This document shows positions 60,901 through 64,000 of a stretch of 64,000 nucleotides of DNA, one piece after another (the stretch's first letter is position 1; each line of letters opens with the position of its first letter). Origin of the DNA: Hyphomonas sp. (lineage in GTDB: Bacteria > Pseudomonadota > Alphaproteobacteria > Caulobacterales > Hyphomonadaceae). Made by a program: the position numbers and the translations under genes. The stretch lies in contig CP051229.1 of the NCBI GenBank assembly GCA_017792365.1, positions 2,356,001 through 2,420,000 of the forward strand, written 5' to 3'. Under the pieces are notes generated by a model. The model did no database searches. It saw only the letters and a program-made list of their open reading frames with translations, and was not told the origin of the DNA.

Positions 60901-62610
60901 TCCGATCTCGAAGCGACATGGAACGAGCGCAAACGCCTGTTCGACATGGGCCGCTCCTCGTGGGCCGACTATGAGAAGGACCTGATCTCCAAGGGCGGCG
61001 GCGTCTTCGAGCGCTCGGTGAAGTCAATCCCGCTCAGCGCCGAAATCCAGGAGATGATCGGTCAGGAGGCGGAGAGCATGTCTCCGGCGGAACTGATCAA
61101 CGCCCTGCTCAAATCGGAAACCGACCTCCTCTGGTTCGGCGGCGTCGGCGCATACATAAAGTCCTCGCGCGAAAGCAACGCCGACGTTTCGGACAAGGCC
61201 AACGACGCCATCCGGGTCAGCGCCAACCAGGTGCGCGCCAAGGTGATCGGCGAAGGCGCCAATCTCGGCGTCACGCAGGCGGGCCGCATCGAGTTCGCGC
61301 GCCGCGGCGGGCGCATCAATACCGACGCCATCGACAACTCGGCCGGCGTCGACAGCTCCGACCGCGAGGTCAACATCAAGATCCTGCTCAAGGAAGCGAT
61401 CAACAACGAGACGATCCGTCGGGAGGACCGCAACGACCTCTTGGAATCCATGACCGCCGACGTGGCGCAGCTCGTGCTCCAGAACAATTACGACCAGACC
61501 GGCGCCCTCAGCGCCTGGGAGCATTCGGCGGCGGCCGATCTCGACAGCCACGAAAGGCTGATCGAACAGCTCGAATCTTCAGGCAAGCTCGACCGCGACG
61601 TCGAAGGCCTGCCCTCGACCGAAGACTTCCGCGCCCTGCGCGACAGCGGTCAGGGCCTCACACGGCCCGAACTCGCCATCCTGATGGCCTACGCAAAGCT
61701 CGATCTCTACGCCCGCATCGTCGACTCCGACGCGCCCGACGACCCCGCGCTGGAATCCCTGTTGCGCGATTACTTCCCGCCGGCCCTCTCCAGGATGAAC
61801 AAGGCGCTCGACAGCCACCGCCTGCGCCGGGAAATCATCGCAACGCGCCTGTCCAATCGCATGGTCAATCTCACCGGCCCCACCTACGCGGCGGAAAAGT
61901 GCGCCGCCGGGGCGGACGCCGGCCGCGTCGCCCGCGCGTTCGAATGCGCGCTCGAGATCTTCGGCCTCGGGAACATCTACGACCGCATCAATGAACTCGA
62001 TGCAGACCGCATGGCCGATGCGCAGATTCTGATGGCCTCAGAGACATCCGAGAACCTGAGACTCATCGCCGGCGCGCTCGCCGACGATCGCAGCCTCCTC
62101 GATGGCGAAGGCGCCGGCGCGCTCATCGAACGCTACCGCGACGCCACGCGCGAGCTTCAGTCCATCCTGCCCGAAGCGCTCTCGCCGCTGGTGCGCAGCC
62201 GGGTCGAGGCCCGAGCCGAGCGTTACACAGAGGCCGGCGCGCCGGTCGACCTCGCGCGCGACGTCGCCTTCATCCGCGCCAATGCATCCGCCCGGGAAAC
62301 CATCGAGATCGCCCGCCGCACCGGCTGGCCGCTAAGGGCGGTCGCGCTGATGCAGCATCAGGTCGGCCGCCAGCTGGGACTGGACCAGATGCGCGCCGCC
62401 GCCCGCGACCTGTCGCCGAACGATCCATGGGAGCGCATCGCGCTGAACGGCGTCGCCGACGACCTGCCCCGCCAGCAGATCAAGCTGGTCAACGCCGCCA
62501 TCGACACAGCCGGCCGCAACGGCGTCAAACCCGAAAAACTGGAAGCGGCGGGCGCCGCTGCCGCCGTACACGCCGGATTGCGCCAAATCGCACCTTTGCA
62601 GAGCGGCTGA
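57901..62610 (+). CDS. gdhB: NAD-specific glutamate dehydrogenase, large (180-kDa) class
   Basis: A 1569-residue enzyme converting glutamate to 2-oxoglutarate and ammonia with NAD. The long N-terminal region has the ACT-like domains of this class. The catalytic core begins near residue 765: G-P-I-A-R-G-G-L-R-W-S-D-R-R-E-D-Y-R-A-E, then V-K-N-A-V-I-V-P-V-G-A-K-G-C, and the NAD-binding part contains V-I-G-I-G-D-M-S-G-D-V-F-G-N-G and F-L-D-P-S-P-S. No frame break across 4.7 kb. Length matches the L_180 family. It is transcribed alone or with the downstream GNAT gene. Confidence 0.95.
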   Translation: MGTDELAFSQEDFLAAAERIAPTRRDRPGVNALSKYLEQYRADAFAEDFAALTTEDAVCLAFDLWEFSREQQDKDKRAIRVRAAHGHDDRPLKTTVAEIVGPDMAFLVDSAIIACQSARIEIRAVLHPVMAAGDAMRSMIQIHLQPLHPEQMADLERRLADTYADVGHVNLDHDAMRGKMLECVESLADLDESPDRSADEIAEASEFLNWLAGDNFTFLGARDYTYAPETPVGAPSFDPESGLGILRDPARRILNRSSQPTRTTSAILEHLSEPAPVTVAKASFISTVHRRVHADYVGVKRFDDRGVACGETRFVGLFTSDAYTRDAGEVPLIRRKIARVKERFSRGSRFSTRRLDAVLKTFPRDELFQATEDDLARIAVGVLNLQIRPRTRLFIRRDPFDRYVSALLYTPRDNYNSDLRQRAHTIIADAFEGRTSAYYPSFGDGPLARIHLIVGLNPGHPEPDEDVLDLQMRQLFETWEGAVARIAHSTGADPSLIDGVSVTAAYREAFDPEEGLADILAINSLPDDKALSTRVWGPELESGVSRLKIYHRDKALHLAEIVPVLERMGVHAHYEVAYPIGFPAPEDGAAATVFVHDILLDRPAGQARPAANFEQAFEAVWSRRTENDNFNSLVIALGIDWRHAALLRTLCRYRSQSGLDPTELTQVDAMRNHPQIMADMLKMFETKFDPTLSDPIDVRRGHVELLSADILKRLEAVPSLDEDRVLRRLHNLILAIQRTNFYLAEAPDDHDRHISIKIDSAKATPLPAPIPYREIFVWSPEVEGLHLRFGPIARGGLRWSDRREDYRAEVLGLVKAQQVKNAVIVPVGAKGCFYPKTIPADASREQTFEIGTSAYKTFISALLQLTDNLVDGEAVRPERLIAWDGDDPYLVVAADKGTATFSDTANAISQDAGFWLDDAFASGGSAGYDHKKMGITARGAWEAVKRHFREMGRDTQSEAFDVIGIGDMSGDVFGNGMLLSKHIRLRAAFDHRHIFLDPSPSDLEATWNERKRLFDMGRSSWADYEKDLISKGGGVFERSVKSIPLSAEIQEMIGQEAESMSPAELINALLKSETDLLWFGGVGAYIKSSRESNADVSDKANDAIRVSANQVRAKVIGEGANLGVTQAGRIEFARRGGRINTDAIDNSAGVDSSDREVNIKILLKEAINNETIRREDRNDLLESMTADVAQLVLQNNYDQTGALSAWEHSAAADLDSHERLIEQLESSGKLDRDVEGLPSTEDFRALRDSGQGLTRPELAILMAYAKLDLYARIVDSDAPDDPALESLLRDYFPPALSRMNKALDSHRLRREIIATRLSNRMVNLTGPTYAAEKCAAGADAGRVARAFECALEIFGLGNIYDRINELDADRMADAQILMASETSENLRLIAGALADDRSLLDGEGAGALIERYRDATRELQSILPEALSPLVRSRVEARAERYTEAGAPVDLARDVAFIRANASARETIEIARRTGWPLRAVALMQHQVGRQLGLDQMRAAARDLSPNDPWERIALNGVADDLPRQQIKLVNAAIDTAGRNGVKPEKLEAAGAAAAVHAGLRQIAPLQSG

Positions 62611-62763
62611 CGCAACCTGCAGGATCATTTGAGAGTTCCGGCATGTGGTCGCTGGCGAAACTGGTTCTCTTGGGCGATGCTGTGCGCGATTTCGTAGCTG
62701 TGTGCAGCCGAACTCCTGGCAGCGCGCCCAGCCTCTGAACAGAAAGATAGTGAGGAAACATTG

Positions 62764-63300
62764 GTGCTCGACCGCGCCCTCACCTTCAGGGACGCCCGCG
62801 AGAACGACGCTGTCGACGTCGCCGAGATCGGCCGCGACACGTTCATCGAGACGTTCGGGCACCTCTATCCGCCTCACGACCTGAAAACCTACCTCGACGA
62901 CGCCTTCGCCATTGAAACCATCCGCGCCGAAATCCTCGACCCCCAGATCGAGGTTCGGATCGCCTTCGCAGGCAAGCGCATCGTCGCCTACACCAAGATC
63001 GGTCCGTGCAAGCTGCCGATCGACACCGGCGCCGACCCAGCCCTCGAACTCCACCGCATCTACGTCTATCGCGCCCGCCAGGGCGTCGGCGTCGGACGCA
63101 TCCTCCTGAACTGGGCGATCGAACGCGCACGGCAACGCGGCGCCGCCCAGCTCCTCCTTGGCGTCTTCTCCAAGAACGAGCGCGCGATCGCCGTCTACGA
63201 AAACCGCGGCTTTGAGAAGGTCGGCGAGTACAAGTTCCCCGTCGGCGAGACCATGGACGACGAAATCATCATGAGGCTTGATCTCTCGACCGAGCGTTGA
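62764..63300 (+). CDS. GNAT family N-acetyltransferase
   Basis: A 178-residue acyltransferase. The acetyl-CoA motif is Y-R-A-R-Q-G-V-G-V-G-R-I-L-L, followed by R-G-A-A-Q-L-L-L-G-V and N-E-R-A-I-A-V-Y-E-N-R-G-F. The N-terminus F-R-D-A-R-E-N-D-A-V-D-V-A-E-I is typical. I start at GTG 62764 after GAGGAAA; the TTG directly before it is an alternative. The acceptor is unknown. It lies about 150 bases after GDH on the same strand. Confidence 0.85.
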   Translation: MLDRALTFRDARENDAVDVAEIGRDTFIETFGHLYPPHDLKTYLDDAFAIETIRAEILDPQIEVRIAFAGKRIVAYTKIGPCKLPIDTGADPALELHRIYVYRARQGVGVGRILLNWAIERARQRGAAQLLLGVFSKNERAIAVYENRGFEKVGEYKFPVGETMDDEIIMRLDLSTER

Positions 63301-63389
63301 CCCCCAGTCCCACCTCAAATCCCCCACTCACCCCGCTTAACCTCCAACCCACAACCGGCTAAAGCAGGATTCGCTAGGGAGTTGTTCGA

Positions 63390-64000
63390 ATGCAGGAAAT
63401 TGCAGCGCTACTGAACGATCCGGCCGCCTGGGCCGCACTCATCACGCTGATCGTCATGGAAGTCGTGCTCGGCATCGACAACCTTATTTTCATTTCCGTT
63501 TTGACCAACAAGCTGCCGGAAGCGCAACGCGCCAACGCGCGCCGCATCGGCATCAGCCTCGCACTGATCATGCGCCTGGTATTGCTTGGAACCATCACCT
63601 TCATCATCGGCCTCACCGCGCCCGTATTCGACCTCGGCCTCACCGGCTCGCCCGACTCCCATGGCAATCCGGCGTTCGAGACCGAGTTCTCCTGGCGCGA
63701 TATCATCCTGATCACGGGCGGCTTGTTCCTCGTCTGGAAGGCCACCACCGAAATCCACCACTCGATGGAGCCGGACAAGCACGAGGGCGCACCGCGCGTC
63801 GGCCGCGCCAGCCTCAACTTCGGCGCCGCCCTGGTGCAGATCATCCTGCTCGACCTCGTCTTCTCGATCGACTCGATCCTCACGGCGGTCGGCATGACCG
63901 ACCACCTGCCGATCATGGTGGTTGCGGTCATCTTCGCGGTCGGCGTGATGATGATCTCGGCCGGCCCGCTGGCCCGCTTCATCGAGCAGAACCCCACGAT
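63390..64000 (+). CDS. TerC family integral membrane protein (cut at the window edge)
   Basis: The first 203 codons of a TerC/YkoY-type protein. Two family repeats are visible: V-M-E-V-V-L-G-I-D-N-L-I-F-I-S-V-L and L-L-D-L-V-F-S-I-D-S-I-L-T-A-V-G-M, each with acidic residues in transmembrane helices, as in metal-exporting or tellurium-resistance-linked members. AGGGAG lies 8 bases before the ATG. The gene runs past position 64000, so its C-terminus is unseen. Confidence 0.9.
   Translation, partial: MQEIAALLNDPAAWAALITLIVMEVVLGIDNLIFISVLTNKLPEAQRANARRIGISLALIMRLVLLGTITFIIGLTAPVFDLGLTGSPDSHGNPAFETEFSWRDIILITGGLFLVWKATTEIHHSMEPDKHEGAPRVGRASLNFGAALVQIILLDLVFSIDSILTAVGMTDHLPIMVVAVIFAVGVMMISAGPLARFIEQNPT

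Overview
The window is high-GC DNA from an alphaproteobacterial chromosome and spans the replication-origin-proximal housekeeping region. The evidence is the collinear dnaA-dnaN-recF-gyrB block, rpsT-mutM-ubiE-ubiB beside dnaA, the RegB/RegA/SenC redox regulators, a 180-kDa-class NAD-glutamate dehydrogenase, an IalB-like protein, and a TonB receptor with the leader style common in Caulobacterales/Hyphomonadales. A Hyphomonadaceae-like host is my best inference, but it is not proven from the sequence. No tRNA, rRNA, insertion sequence, prophage or CRISPR array was recognised.

Layout. 0-7 kb: uridine kinase, rbfA, a very unusual S8 (subtilisin-like) autotransporter-type protease carrying about 32 copies of W-G-E-I-Y-A-F, divergent ada, and a small ABM-fold protein. 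6.9-15.1 kb (minus strand): a DUF6351 lipoprotein, a small membrane peptide, then the infB, ylxR, nusA, rimP cluster. 15.4-24.9 kb: an acyl-CoA/ester cluster (crotonase, serine hydrolase, two paralogous hot-dog proteins, TetR), beta-carbonic anhydrase, a Tat-exported FMN alpha-hydroxyacid dehydrogenase with a C-x-x-C-H motif, small lipoproteins, a kelch protein and rlmN. 25-35.4 kb: IalB-like protein, RegA/RegB and SenC, a large unknown envelope protein, a YgjP-like metallopeptidase, a TPR/aspartyl hydroxylase and a TonB receptor. 35.8-46.5 kb: gyrB, recF, dnaN, dnaA, a candidate origin region, rpsT, mutM, ubiE, ubiB. 46.5-51.2 kb: an S15/CocE-type exported hydrolase, then the ligase-associated exonuclease/ATP-dependent ligase repair pair. 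51.4-54.7 kb: a glycine-rich repeat lipoprotein followed by a TpsB/ShlB-like outer-membrane transporter. 54.7-64 kb: a HerA-like ATPase, an AI-2E-family transporter, NAD-GDH, a GNAT acetyltransferase and a partial TerC protein.

How the parts work together. Translation initiation and elongation factors (rimP, nusA, infB, rpsT, rbfA, rlmN), replication initiation (dnaA, dnaN, recF, gyrB) and DNA repair (ada, mutM, ligase/exonuclease) are interleaved with envelope functions: a surface protease, a TonB receptor, a TpsB pair and several lipoproteins. RegBA/SenC together with UbiE/UbiB point to redox-controlled aerobic respiration using ubiquinone.

Quality warning. At least 18 reading-frame breaks occur in otherwise intact genes, including essential gyrB and also rbfA, ubiE and ubiB. 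Fourteen are explained by loss of one base; the other four need two lost bases or one gained. Most lie in G/C runs or GC dinucleotide runs. This is best read as residual assembly error rather than gene decay, so these genes are annotated as single coding regions with the break positions given.
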